From Ruthenibacterium sp. (GTDB taxonomy: Bacteria > Bacillota > Clostridia > Oscillospirales > Ruminococcaceae), in the NCBI GenBank assembly GCA_020025235.1, contig JAHHSL010000021.1:1-35098 (forward strand): 35,098 nt of DNA. The letters run 5' to 3'. Of the stretch, positions 24,379-32,138 are shown piece by piece. The notes under the pieces were generated by a model that searched no databases, was not told the origin of the DNA, and was given only the letters and a program-made list of their open reading frames with translations. A program made the translations under genes and the position numbers. Within the stretch, counting starts at the first letter, position 1. Each line of letters begins with the position of its first letter.

Positions 24379-25752
24379 ATGGCGGAAGAAAAAACCGTTG
24401 CGGCAATTGCAACACCGCCGGGCACCGGCGGCATTGCGGTGATCCGCATTTCGGGGGATGAGGCATACGCGGTCGCTTCGCGCGTCTTTGAACCCGCAAA
24501 TCCAAAGAAAAAACTGGCCGATGCAAAGGGATATACGGCTCTTTTCGGCCATTTTACCGAAAACGGCGTGCACTGCGACGAAGTGGTGGCGCTGTGCTTT
24601 CGTGCGCCGCACAGCTATACGGGCGAAGATGTGGTAGAGCTTTCGTGCCACGGCGGCAGCGCCGTCAGCGAACGGCTGCTGCGCGCATGCTTTGCCGCAG
24701 GGGCGCAGCCGGCGGGCGCGGGCGAATTTACAAAGCGCGCGTTTTTATCCGGGCGCATTTCGCTGACGCAGGCCGAAGCCGTTATGGATATGATCAACGC
24801 ATCTTCGGTGCAGGGCGCACAGGCGGCGGCCGCCGCCATGGAGGGCGCGCTGTACGGCAGGATCAAGGCCGTGCAGGATACGCTCATCACGCTGGCGGGA
24901 CACATCGCCGCGTATACCGATTACCCCGAGGAGGACGTGCCGGAGCTTTCCATGCAGGCGCTGACGGAATCGCTCGGGCAGGCAAAGGACGTCATCGACC
25001 GCCTGATCGCAGGCTACGATACGGGCGCGGTGCTGCGCCGCGGCGTGGATACGGCGATCATCGGCAGCCCGAATGTCGGCAAAAGCACGCTTTTGAACCT
25101 GCTTTCGGGCTTTGAACGCGCGATCGTAACACCGGTTGCGGGCACCACGCGCGACGTGGTGGAACAGGAGATCCAGCTGGCGGGCATCCGTCTGCTGCTG
25201 GCGGATACCGCGGGCATCCGCGATACGGACGACGTGGTGGAAGCCGAGGGCATCCGCCGCAGCTATACGCATCTGGAGCGCGCGGGGCTGATCTTTGCCG
25301 TGTTTGACGGCTCCTGTCCGCTGCAGCCGGCCGATCTTTCGCTTGCGGAAAAATGCGCGGGACGCCCGGCCATTGCCATTTTGAATAAAACCGATCTGCC
25401 GCAGCTGGCGGATACCGAACAGCTGCGCCGGTACTTCAAGACCGTTATCCACATCAGCGCAAAGGATCCGTCCTTTCTGCCGAGCGTGGAGGAGGCCGTG
25501 CGCTCGGTGCTGCATCTGACGGGGCTTGACCCCGACGCATGCCTGCTTGCAAACGAACGACAGCTGCATGCGGCGCGCGATGCACAGCAGGCGCTGGGCG
25601 ATGCGCTGAACGCCGCGCAGACGGGCATGACACTGGACGCCGTGGGCGTGTGCATGGATGACGCGCTGTATGCGCTGTATTCCCTGACGGGCGAAAACGT
25701 GCGCGAGGACGTTGTGGAGGAAGTATTTTCAAAATTCTGCGTCGGCAAGTAA
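24379..25752 (+). CDS. mnmE: tRNA modification GTPase MnmE
   Basis: The 457-residue product acts with MnmG to add the carboxymethylaminomethyl (or aminomethyl) group to U34 of certain tRNAs. The N-terminal folate-binding domain begins ATPPGTGGIAVIRISG. The inserted G domain has P-loop GSPNVGKS (229-236), GTTRD (255-259), DTAGI (276-280) and NKTD. The protein ends FCVGK with the essential near-terminal Cys. GGAAAGGAG precedes the start. It is followed by mnmG after about 155 bp. Confidence 0.98.
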   Translation: MAEEKTVAAIATPPGTGGIAVIRISGDEAYAVASRVFEPANPKKKLADAKGYTALFGHFTENGVHCDEVVALCFRAPHSYTGEDVVELSCHGGSAVSERLLRACFAAGAQPAGAGEFTKRAFLSGRISLTQAEAVMDMINASSVQGAQAAAAAMEGALYGRIKAVQDTLITLAGHIAAYTDYPEEDVPELSMQALTESLGQAKDVIDRLIAGYDTGAVLRRGVDTAIIGSPNVGKSTLLNLLSGFERAIVTPVAGTTRDVVEQEIQLAGIRLLLADTAGIRDTDDVVEAEGIRRSYTHLERAGLIFAVFDGSCPLQPADLSLAEKCAGRPAIAILNKTDLPQLADTEQLRRYFKTVIHISAKDPSFLPSVEEAVRSVLHLTGLDPDACLLANERQLHAARDAQQALGDALNAAQTGMTLDAVGVCMDDALYALYSLTGENVREDVVEEVFSKFCVGK

Positions 25753-25778
25753 TTTATACGAATAGTAATATTCTGAAT

Positions 25779-25795
25779 TTATACAAATTGTATAA
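25779..25795. promoter_or_regulatory. Perfect 17-bp palindrome before mnmG
   Basis: TTATACAA-A-TTGTATAA, with an AATTTATAC half-copy also present at 25752-25760. It overlaps a possible -10 box TATAAT (25791-25796), as an operator might. The mnmE-mnmG gap is otherwise AT-rich without a gene. Confidence 0.4.
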
Positions 25796-25907
25796 TTGCA
25801 GAATGCAACAATAAAACCGGATAGAAGAAAAAGCCGGAAAACGAACAGACAAAGCAAACGGGCACTTTGCCGCCGTGGTGCGGCAGAACGGGAAAGAGGA
25901 AACGATT

Positions 25908-27797
25908 TTGGATCATTTGGGCAGCTATGAAGTTGTGGTGATCGGCGCGGGACACGCCGGCATCGAAGCGGCGTGTGCCGCGGCAAAGCTGGGCGCAAAG
26001 ACGGCGCTTTTCACCATGACGCTGGACGGCGTGGGAAACCTGCCGTGCAATCCGTCGATCGGCGGCACGGCAAAGGGACATCTTGTGCGCGAAATCGACG
26101 CACTGGGCGGCGTTATGGGCATTGCGGCGGACGCAACATTCCTGCAAAGCCGCATGCTGAACCTCGGCAAAGGGCCGGCGGTTCATTCGCTGCGCGTGCA
26201 GACAGACCGCCGCAAATACCGCGCGTATATGAAGCATCTTCTGGAAAAAACGGAAAATCTGGAGCTGAAACAGGCGGAGATCGTCGCCATAGAACTGGAC
26301 GAAGAACACCGCGTGTGCGGCGTGCGCACGCATCTGGGCGCTTTTTACGGCGCAAAGGCCGTCGTGATTGCAACGGGCACGCATCTGGGCGGGCGTATTT
26401 TTGTCGGCGAGGCAAGCTATGCCAGCGGCCCGGACGGCGAACACGCCGCGTGCGAGCTTTCGCAGAACCTCAAATCGATCGGCGTTCCCCTGCGCCGCTT
26501 CAAAACGGGCACACCCGCGCGTGTGCACCGGCGCAGCATTGATTTCAGCGTGCTGACGCGCCAGGCCGGCGACGAAAGCATCCAGCCGTTTTCGTTTATG
26601 ACGAAGTGCGAAATGAAAAACCGCGTGGACTGCTTCATTGCCTACACCAACGAGGAAACGCACCGCGTCATCCGCGAAAATCTGCACCGCAGCCCGCTGT
26701 ACGGCGGCATGATCGAGGGCGTCGGCCCGCGCTACTGCCCTTCGATCGAGGATAAGGTGGTGCGTTTTGCAGATAAGCCGCGCCACCAGATCTTTGTGGA
26801 GCCGTGCGGCGAGGACACCGAGGAAATGTATCTGCAGGGCATGAGCTCCAGCCTGCCGGAGGCCGTGCAGAACGAAATGTACCGCACCATTCGCGGGCTG
26901 GAGCATGTGGAGATCATGCGCCCCGCGTATGCGATCGAATACGACTGCGTCGACCCCACCGCATTGCAGCCCACACTGGAATTCAAGACGATCGGCGGGC
27001 TGTTCGGCGCGGGACAGTTCAACGGCAGCTCCGGCTATGAAGAAGCCGCCGCACAGGGACTGCTTGCGGGCATCAACGCCGCGCGCAGCGTGCAGCACAA
27101 GGAAGGCGTGATCCTGCAGCGGCAGGAAAGCTACATCGGCACACTGGTCGATGACCTTGTGACAAAGGGCGTCATGGATCCCTACCGCATGATGACGAGC
27201 CGCAGCGAATACCGCTTATATCTGCGCCAGGATAACGCAGACGAGCGCCTGACGCCGCTTGGGCGTGAAATCGGCCTTGTAGATGACGCCCGCTGGGCGG
27301 AATTCAACCACCGCCGCACGGTGCGCACCGCCGAGATCGAACGGCTGAACACGACGGTCATCCGTCCGTGCGATGCAAACCCGGTTTTGGAAGAAAAGGA
27401 AGAGCCGCTTTTGACAAGCGGCGCCGCCGCGGCGGAGCTTCTGCGCCGTCCGGCACTGAAATACAAGGACGTGGCGCGCATGCTGCCCGTCAACGAAGAA
27501 GTGACCCCGTTCATTGCGTACTGCATCGAAACGGAAATCAAGTACGAAGGATACATCCGCCGCCAGCGCAGCCAGATCGGCGCGGTAAAGCGGCAGGAGG
27601 ACACCGTCATCCCGGATGATTTCGATTATGCGCCGCTGACGGGGCTGCGTTTGGAAGCGCGCGAAAAGCTTTCCCGCATCCGTCCCCATTCCGTGGGACA
27701 GGCGGCACGCATCCCGGGCGTCGGGCCTGCGGATATCGCGTGCCTGACGATCGAGCTTGTGAAGCTGCGCAGATCCGCAGGAAAGGAAACAAAATGA
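25908..27797 (+). CDS. mnmG: tRNA uridine-5-carboxymethylaminomethyl modification enzyme MnmG (GidA)
   Basis: The 629-residue product is the FAD-dependent partner of MnmE. It has the dinucleotide fold VIGAGHAGIEAACA at the N-terminus and the family blocks NPSIGGTAKGH and RSEYRLYLRQDNAD. The C-terminal helical domain ends SVGQAARIPGVGPADIACL. I choose the TTG at 25908 because AGAGG lies 8 bp upstream and the protein then begins DHLGSYEVVVIGAG, the normal distance. A GTG at 25875 would add 11 residues without a binding site. Its stop overlaps the rsmG start (ATGA). Confidence 0.96.
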   Translation: MDHLGSYEVVVIGAGHAGIEAACAAAKLGAKTALFTMTLDGVGNLPCNPSIGGTAKGHLVREIDALGGVMGIAADATFLQSRMLNLGKGPAVHSLRVQTDRRKYRAYMKHLLEKTENLELKQAEIVAIELDEEHRVCGVRTHLGAFYGAKAVVIATGTHLGGRIFVGEASYASGPDGEHAACELSQNLKSIGVPLRRFKTGTPARVHRRSIDFSVLTRQAGDESIQPFSFMTKCEMKNRVDCFIAYTNEETHRVIRENLHRSPLYGGMIEGVGPRYCPSIEDKVVRFADKPRHQIFVEPCGEDTEEMYLQGMSSSLPEAVQNEMYRTIRGLEHVEIMRPAYAIEYDCVDPTALQPTLEFKTIGGLFGAGQFNGSSGYEEAAAQGLLAGINAARSVQHKEGVILQRQESYIGTLVDDLVTKGVMDPYRMMTSRSEYRLYLRQDNADERLTPLGREIGLVDDARWAEFNHRRTVRTAEIERLNTTVIRPCDANPVLEEKEEPLLTSGAAAAELLRRPALKYKDVARMLPVNEEVTPFIAYCIETEIKYEGYIRRQRSQIGAVKRQEDTVIPDDFDYAPLTGLRLEAREKLSRIRPHSVGQAARIPGVGPADIACLTIELVKLRRSAGKETK

Positions 27798-28495
27798 TTG
27801 ATACACAGCGTCTGATCCGCAAGGCGGCGGAATACGGCATTGACGCCGCAGCCGTTGCCGAACCGCTTGACAAGTATGCCGAAATGCTTGTCGAATACAA
27901 TCAGCACGTCAACCTGACGGCGATCACCGACCCCGAGGGCATCGAGGACCGCCATTTCATCGACAGCCTGCTTTTAGCAGCGTGCCCCGAAGTAAAAGGG
28001 CGCGTGGCGGACGTCGGCACCGGCGCGGGCTTTCCGGGCATCGTGACAAAGCTGTTCCGTCCCGAAATCGACCTGACGCTGATCGAACCGACCGGCAAGC
28101 GCGTGGAATTTCTGAAATACGTCTGCGGGGAACTGGGACTTTGCGCCGAATTTGCCAAGGAACGCGCCGAAGAAGCCGCCCGCAAGCAGTGGCGCGAAAG
28201 CTTCGATACGGCAACGGCGCGCGCTGTCGCCGCCCTGCCCGTACTGGCGGAATACTGCCTGCCGCTTTTGAAGGTGGGCGGCGTATTCATCGCGATGAAG
28301 GGTTCCGGCGCGGACGAGGAGATCGCCGCCGCGAAGGGCGCGATTGCAAAGCTGGGCGGGAAATACAGCCGCCGAAAAGACGTTACACTGCCCGATGGTT
28401 CGGCCCGCACGCTGATTTTCTATGAAAAAATATCGCAAACTCCGCGTGTTTACCCCAGAAACGGCGGCAAAATCGCAAAAGCGCCGCTGAAATGA
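27794..28495 (+). CDS. rsmG: 16S rRNA (guanine-527-N7) methyltransferase RsmG
   Basis: The 233-residue product methylates G527 of 16S rRNA with S-adenosylmethionine. The SAM-binding motif is VADVGTGAGFPG, after the family block NQHVNLTAITDPEGIEDRHF. The later TARAVAALPVL and MKGSGADEEI blocks are also as in the family. It starts within the mnmG stop (ATGA overlap) with AGGAAAGGAAAC upstream. The last 20 residues (QTPRVYPRNGGKIAKAPLK) give the usual RsmG end. Confidence 0.97.
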   Translation: MIDTQRLIRKAAEYGIDAAAVAEPLDKYAEMLVEYNQHVNLTAITDPEGIEDRHFIDSLLLAACPEVKGRVADVGTGAGFPGIVTKLFRPEIDLTLIEPTGKRVEFLKYVCGELGLCAEFAKERAEEAARKQWRESFDTATARAVAALPVLAEYCLPLLKVGGVFIAMKGSGADEEIAAAKGAIAKLGGKYSRRKDVTLPDGSARTLIFYEKISQTPRVYPRNGGKIAKAPLK

Positions 28496-28535
28496 CAGCG
28501 AAACGTCGAAAAAGATAAATGGAAATTTCTGGTAC

Positions 28536-28600
28536 AAAAAGCGCATCCGTGTTACACTTCTTTTGGATAAGAAGCGGACAGGGATGCGCTTTTTCTTTTT
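28536..28600 (+). terminator. Two-tier terminator hairpin after rsmG
   Basis: AAAAAGCGCATCC (28536-28548) pairs with GGATGCGCTTTTT (28582-28594). Within the 33-base loop is a second stem, CTTCTT (28557-28562) and AAGAAG (28569-28574). The T-rich tail continues to 28600. The structure sits between rsmG and the noc-like gene. Confidence 0.8.
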
Positions 28601-28639
28601 GGCAGGGCGTATTTCCCGCAAAAAAAGGAGGAATTCGTT

Positions 28640-30049
28640 TTGGCAAAGCAGAAATTATCCCAGCAGACAAAGGTGTGGCTGCTGCCGATCGAGCAGATCG
28701 TGCCCTCGCCCTTTCAGGCGCGAACCAATTTCGATGAAGTGGAAATCAAAAAGCTTGCTGTCAGCATCCTGCAAAACGGATTGCTGCAGCCGATCAGCGT
28801 GCGGCCGCTGCCGAACGACCAATATCAGCTGATTGCGGGCGAACGGCGGCTGCGGGCGTGCCGGCTTGCGAATATGGAGACGATCCCCGCGATCATCTAT
28901 CATTTTGAGGATGAAAAAACAGCGGCGTTGAGCCTTTTGGAAAACCTGCAGCGCGAACAGCTCGGCCCGTTTGAACAGGCGCGTGCGCTGCGCGATATCC
29001 TGAACCTGTGGAACTGCACGCAGGAGGCCGGAGCGCGGCGGCTTGGCATCGCGCAGCCGACACTGGCGAACAAGCTGCGGCTTTTGACGCTGACGCAGGA
29101 ACAGGAGGATATCTGCACCGAAGCGGGGCTGACAGAGCGCCATGCGCGTGCGGTTCTGCGTCTGCCGACGTCCGATCTGCGCACCAAGGCGCTGAAAACG
29201 GCGGCAGAGCGCGGCTATAATGTGCAGCAGACGGAAGCACTGGTCGCCCGCGCACTGGGCAGCCGCAAAAAGCACAAGCGAACCGTTATGGTGCGGGATG
29301 TGCGCATCTTTGTGAATACGATCGACCGCGCCGTAAAGCTGATGACCGGCAGCGGCATCCATGCCACGGCGGAAAAGCACGAGGAAAAGGATTATATCGA
29401 ATATGTGGTGCGCATCCCGACAGATGAACCGGCGGCCGAAGCGCAGGCGGAAGGCGCACCGGAAGAAACGATCGAAGCGGACGCACAGGAGCTTGCCGAA
29501 AGCGAAACGCCCGCAGAAACGAGTGTATTTGCCCCAAAAACGGAACGACCCGCCGTGCGGGATGCGCTCGAGCCGGTCATCAGCGTGATAAAAGCGGACA
29601 AGCCTGCCCAAGGCGCACCGCAGGAAGGCGCCCCGCACACGCAGCGCGAAGCCTTGGCACAGGGCGGCACACTCCCCCGCCCTGCCGCAGCGCGGGAAAC
29701 AGCCGGCGCGGCTGTGGATGTGATGGATCCGGAGCACGCCGCACCCCAAACGGTGCAAAACGATAATGCAGACAGCGCGGACGGTGCACAGGGCGGCAGA
29801 GCAGGCACATTTACCGGATTTGACGGCAGCGATACGGCAGCAGAGCCGTTTTTTACGCACGACGGCGATGCCGGAGCAAAACCCGAAGCAGAACCCCGCC
29901 GGGATGCACCGGCTTCCGGAACGGCAAAAAAGGAAAATGTGTTTTTTTCCGTATTGCGGCATAGCACAAAGCCGCAGGAGGAGGATTCCTTTGAAAAGCA
30001 GTTTGAAAAGCTGCCGCCGATCCCGGAAAAATTCTTCCCGAATCGGTGA
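28640..30049 (+). CDS. noc: Noc-like ParB-family nucleoid occlusion protein
   Basis: The 469-residue product has a ParB N-terminal CTP-binding domain with GERRLRA (residues 67-73) and NLQREQLGPFEQA. A helix-turn-helix DNA-binding domain follows (about 120-220). It lacks the GLGKGL ParA-contact N-terminus seen in the true ParB at 32139. Its place after rsmG also fits Noc. About 200 residues from 265 on are disordered and rich in Ala, Glu, Pro and Gly, ending in a short hydrophobic stretch (KKENVFFSVLRHS) and FEKQFEKLPPIPEKFF. Bacillus Noc has an N-terminal membrane-binding helix, which is not evident here. The start is TTG at 28640 with AAAGGAGG 8 bp upstream. Noc function is inferred. Confidence 0.82.
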   Translation: MAKQKLSQQTKVWLLPIEQIVPSPFQARTNFDEVEIKKLAVSILQNGLLQPISVRPLPNDQYQLIAGERRLRACRLANMETIPAIIYHFEDEKTAALSLLENLQREQLGPFEQARALRDILNLWNCTQEAGARRLGIAQPTLANKLRLLTLTQEQEDICTEAGLTERHARAVLRLPTSDLRTKALKTAAERGYNVQQTEALVARALGSRKKHKRTVMVRDVRIFVNTIDRAVKLMTGSGIHATAEKHEEKDYIEYVVRIPTDEPAAEAQAEGAPEETIEADAQELAESETPAETSVFAPKTERPAVRDALEPVISVIKADKPAQGAPQEGAPHTQREALAQGGTLPRPAAARETAGAAVDVMDPEHAAPQTVQNDNADSADGAQGGRAGTFTGFDGSDTAAEPFFTHDGDAGAKPEAEPRRDAPASGTAKKENVFFSVLRHSTKPQEEDSFEKQFEKLPPIPEKFFPNR

Positions 30050-30105
30050 AAATGACGGAAAAAAGCAGTAAAACCGCGCAAAACAGAGAAGTTTGTCTTT
30101 TTATA

Positions 30106-30133
30106 TTGACAGAAACGATCCGTATATTATTAT
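30106..30133 (+). promoter_or_regulatory. Sigma-A promoter of the small coiled-coil protein pair
   Basis: TTGACA (30106-30111, perfect), 16-bp spacer, TATTAT (30128-30133), with overlapping alternative -10 boxes up to TATAGT (30131-30136). The leader to the start codon is about 110 bases. Confidence 0.65.
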
Positions 30134-30251
30134 AGTGGTATAAAACATCAATTTGTTTTCTTTGCCGGAGAAAGGGGCAGAGTGCGGGACTTTCCGCGGC
30201 TTTTACAGCCCGACGGCACAGGACAGCAAAAAAGAAAGGATCTGACAGCGT

Positions 30252-30530
30252 ATGGACGAAACCAACAACGAGAAAAAAATCTGGTTCTGGAAAAAGATGT
30301 TTATTGTACTGGCGATTCTTTCTGTTGTAATGCTTTCCGCCTTTCTTTCGGCGAAAGGATTCGTTTCTTGGTACGGCGGGCTTGTGTACGGTGATCCTTC
30401 CATGACGCCGCAGGAAATGAATGAACAGCCCGAACAGGGCGATTCGCTGCGGCGGGATCTGTACCGCTTGGAAGTGGAATGTCAGGAACTGCAGGAACGA
30501 TTGGAGGCACTGGAACATGGAGAAGAATAA
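30252..30530 (+). CDS. Small single-pass membrane protein with coiled coil
   Basis: The 92-residue product has a short charged N-terminus, one hydrophobic helix (about residues 16-35), and a tail with a predicted coiled coil (about 64-90, DLYRLEVECQELQERLEALE). The layout is like FtsL/DivIC-type division proteins, but no sequence signature proves it. AAAGGA lies about 13 bp upstream. It lies between the noc-like gene and parA, with its own promoter, and overlaps the next gene by 14 bp. Orientation by the positive-inside rule puts the coiled coil outside. Confidence 0.72.
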   Translation: MDETNNEKKIWFWKKMFIVLAILSVVMLSAFLSAKGFVSWYGGLVYGDPSMTPQEMNEQPEQGDSLRRDLYRLEVECQELQERLEALEHGEE

Positions 30531-30753
30531 AACGAAACCCGTTGCGAACACCTCCAAATGGAAACCCATTTCGATCGTGCTGATGATCGTTCTGGCTGCT
30601 TTTATCGTGCTGACGGCAATGGAACTGACGAAAATCGGCCCCATTCGGGCAGATGAAAGACAGCTGCAGGCGCAGATCACGGAAATGGAGCAGAAACGGG
30701 ACGAGCTGAAAGAAAAAGTCATGCTTGCACAGCTGCCGAAACATAACGATTGA
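30517..30753 (+). CDS. Second small single-pass membrane protein with coiled coil
   Basis: The 78-residue product starts MEKNKTKPVANTSKWKP, has one helix (about residues 18-37) and a coiled-coil tail (about 47-68, DERQLQAQITEMEQKRDELKEK). It matches the layout of its neighbour and of FtsB/DivIC proteins. The ATG at 30517 lies inside the upstream gene, with GGAGG about 10 bp before it, so the two are translationally coupled and probably form a complex. No family is recognised with confidence. Confidence 0.72.
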   Translation: MEKNKTKPVANTSKWKPISIVLMIVLAAFIVLTAMELTKIGPIRADERQLQAQITEMEQKRDELKEKVMLAQLPKHND

Positions 30754-30763
30754 TAAAGCACAG

Positions 30764-30793
30764 CGGGCGGCAGGGATTCTGCCGCCCGTTTTT
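30764..30793 (+). terminator. Intrinsic terminator after the coiled-coil protein pair
   Basis: GGGCGGCAG (30765-30773) pairs with CTGCCGCCC (30779-30787), extended by one C-G pair, loop of five, then TTTTT (30789-30793). Confidence 0.9.
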
Positions 30794-30935
30794 GCAAAGC
30801 ACTTTTCTGCTGCGCTGCTGCGCGTCAATACGGCGGCTGGGAAAAAATATTCTGCTGACAGGCAAAAAGAATGTGTACTTACCGGATCAGCTGCTCAAGG
30901 GCTTTCGCAAGAAACAATACAACGCACACGCATAA
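30794..30935 (+). other. Possible gene remnant upstream of the parS cluster
   Basis: A reading frame ending at 30935 translates to ...ILLTGKKNVYLPDQLLKGFRKKQYNAHA with codon use like the neighbouring genes. It has no convincing start codon or ribosome binding site. It may be the tail of a broken gene or chance. I cannot assign a family. Confidence 0.25.
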
Positions 30936-30938
30936 CGG

Positions 30939-30990
30939 CTGCAAAAAAATAAAAGACGGCAAAGGCACGGGAATTGTTCCGTGCCTTTGC
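30939..30990 (-). terminator. Hairpin with leftward T-tract before the parS cluster
   Basis: GCAAAGGCACGG (30959-30970) pairs perfectly with CCGTGCCTTTGC (30979-30990). Read leftwards, a T-rich run (complement of 30943-30954) follows, so it would stop leftward transcription; on the + strand there is no T-run. No gene on the minus strand explains it. Confidence 0.5.
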
Positions 30991-31068
30991 TTATAGGCGG
31001 AAAAACCGGCGACACTGTAAAGGATGCCTGCGGTGCACCTTTCCCCTGCCCTGCCGAAAAAACAGAAT

Positions 31069-31084
31069 TGTTCCACGTGGAACA
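31069..31084. promoter_or_regulatory. parS centromere site 1
   Basis: TGTTCCACGTGGAACA, a perfect 16-bp palindrome that fits the Bacillota parS consensus TGTTNCACGTGAAACA in all but one inner position. It is the ParB loading site. Confidence 0.92.
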
Positions 31085-31124
31085 ATGAATCAGAAAACCA
31101 GATTCCCGCCGAAGAAAGATAAAA

Positions 31125-31140
31125 TGTTCCACGTGGAACA
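31125..31140. promoter_or_regulatory. parS centromere site 2
   Basis: Identical 16-bp palindrome to site 1, 56 bp further along. Confidence 0.92.
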
Positions 31141-31179
31141 TTGCAGAAGAAATCCGAAAGCCTTTCCGGAAAAGAAAAT

Positions 31180-31195
31180 TGTTCCACGTGGAACA
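31180..31195. promoter_or_regulatory. parS centromere site 3
   Basis: Identical 16-bp palindrome, 55 bp after site 2. A degenerate version (11 of 16 matching, right half GGAACA intact) stands at 31242-31257. Confidence 0.92.
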
Positions 31196-31293
31196 ATCGA
31201 AACGAAAAAAACAGGGTTTCACGCTTTTTCTGCACCCAAAGTGCCGCATATGGAACATTTTACCGCAAAAGACTTTCAAAAAAAGACGCACTG

Positions 31294-31302
31294 TGCTATA
31301 CT
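31294..31302 (+). promoter_or_regulatory. Extended -10 promoter of parA
   Basis: TGCTATACT at 31294-31302 is an extended -10 box; a weak -35 TTTCAA lies 17 bp upstream. It is about 50 bp before the parA start and just downstream of the parS sites, so bound ParB could influence it. Confidence 0.5.
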
Positions 31303-31351
31303 GAAACACGAACAACACATTTTTTACAGTAAAAAGACCGGAGGCATAGCA

Positions 31352-32119
31352 TTGGGAAAAGTAGTTGCAGTGGCAAACCAAAAGGGCGGCGTCGGCAAGA
31401 CGACAACGGCCGTGAACCTTGCAGCCAGTGTTGCGGCGCAGGGCAAGCATGTGCTGATTATCGACCTTGACCCGCAGGGCAATACCACAAGTGGTTTCGG
31501 CGTGACAAAACGCAGCGTGGAAACCAGCGTTTACCAGCTTTTAATGGGCGAAGCACAGGCAAAAGATGCCATCGCCCACACCAAATACCGCGTGGACATC
31601 ATCCCGACAAACATCCAGCTTTCCGGCGCGGGCTTCGAGCTGATCAATATGGATCGCCGCGAAGCGCGCCTGCGGGAAGCGCTGACGCCGATCATCAATG
31701 ATTATGATTTCATTTTCATTGACTGCCCCCCTTCCCTTGATCTGCTGACGCTGAACGGACTGTGCGCCTGCGATACGGTTTTGGTGCCGATCCAGTGCGA
31801 ATTTCTGGCTTTGGAAGGCCTTTCCGAGCTGATGAACACGATCCGCAACGTGAAAAAGCTGTATAATCCGTATATCGGCATCGAAGGCGTGCTTCTGACA
31901 ATGTACGACGGGCGTTTGAATCTGACGCTGCAGGTCGTGCAGGAAGTGAAAAAATATTTCGGCAACAAGGTGTACAAAACCACCATTCCCCGCAATGTGC
32001 GCATTTCTGAAGCACCCAGCTACGGCATGCCGATCAATTTCTATGACGGAGCATCCCGCGGAGCAGAGGCGTACGCCTATCTTGCAGCGGAATTTATCAA
32101 AAACAATAAAAAAGAGTAA
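31352..32119 (+). CDS. parA: Chromosome partitioning ATPase ParA (Soj)
   Basis: The 255-residue product is a Walker-type ATPase with the deviant P-loop KGGVGKTTT (residues 11-19), DLDPQGN in the switch region and FIDCPPSLDLLTLNGL for Walker B. With ParB it moves or orders the replicated origins and in Bacillus also controls DnaA. The start is TTG at 31352 with GGAGG at 31340-31344, 7 bp away. No N-terminal DNA-binding extension is present, as in chromosomal ParA. It is 19 bp before parB. Confidence 0.97.
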   Translation: MGKVVAVANQKGGVGKTTTAVNLAASVAAQGKHVLIIDLDPQGNTTSGFGVTKRSVETSVYQLLMGEAQAKDAIAHTKYRVDIIPTNIQLSGAGFELINMDRREARLREALTPIINDYDFIFIDCPPSLDLLTLNGLCACDTVLVPIQCEFLALEGLSELMNTIRNVKKLYNPYIGIEGVLLTMYDGRLNLTLQVVQEVKKYFGNKVYKTTIPRNVRISEAPSYGMPINFYDGASRGAEAYAYLAAEFIKNNKKE

Positions 32120-32138
32120 GAAAGGCGGTGCGTAAGGC

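Noticed and set aside
28655..29962. Open frame of 435 codons on the minus strand opposite noc
   Set aside because: Cys/Arg/His-rich shadow of a recognised gene, with no start signals.
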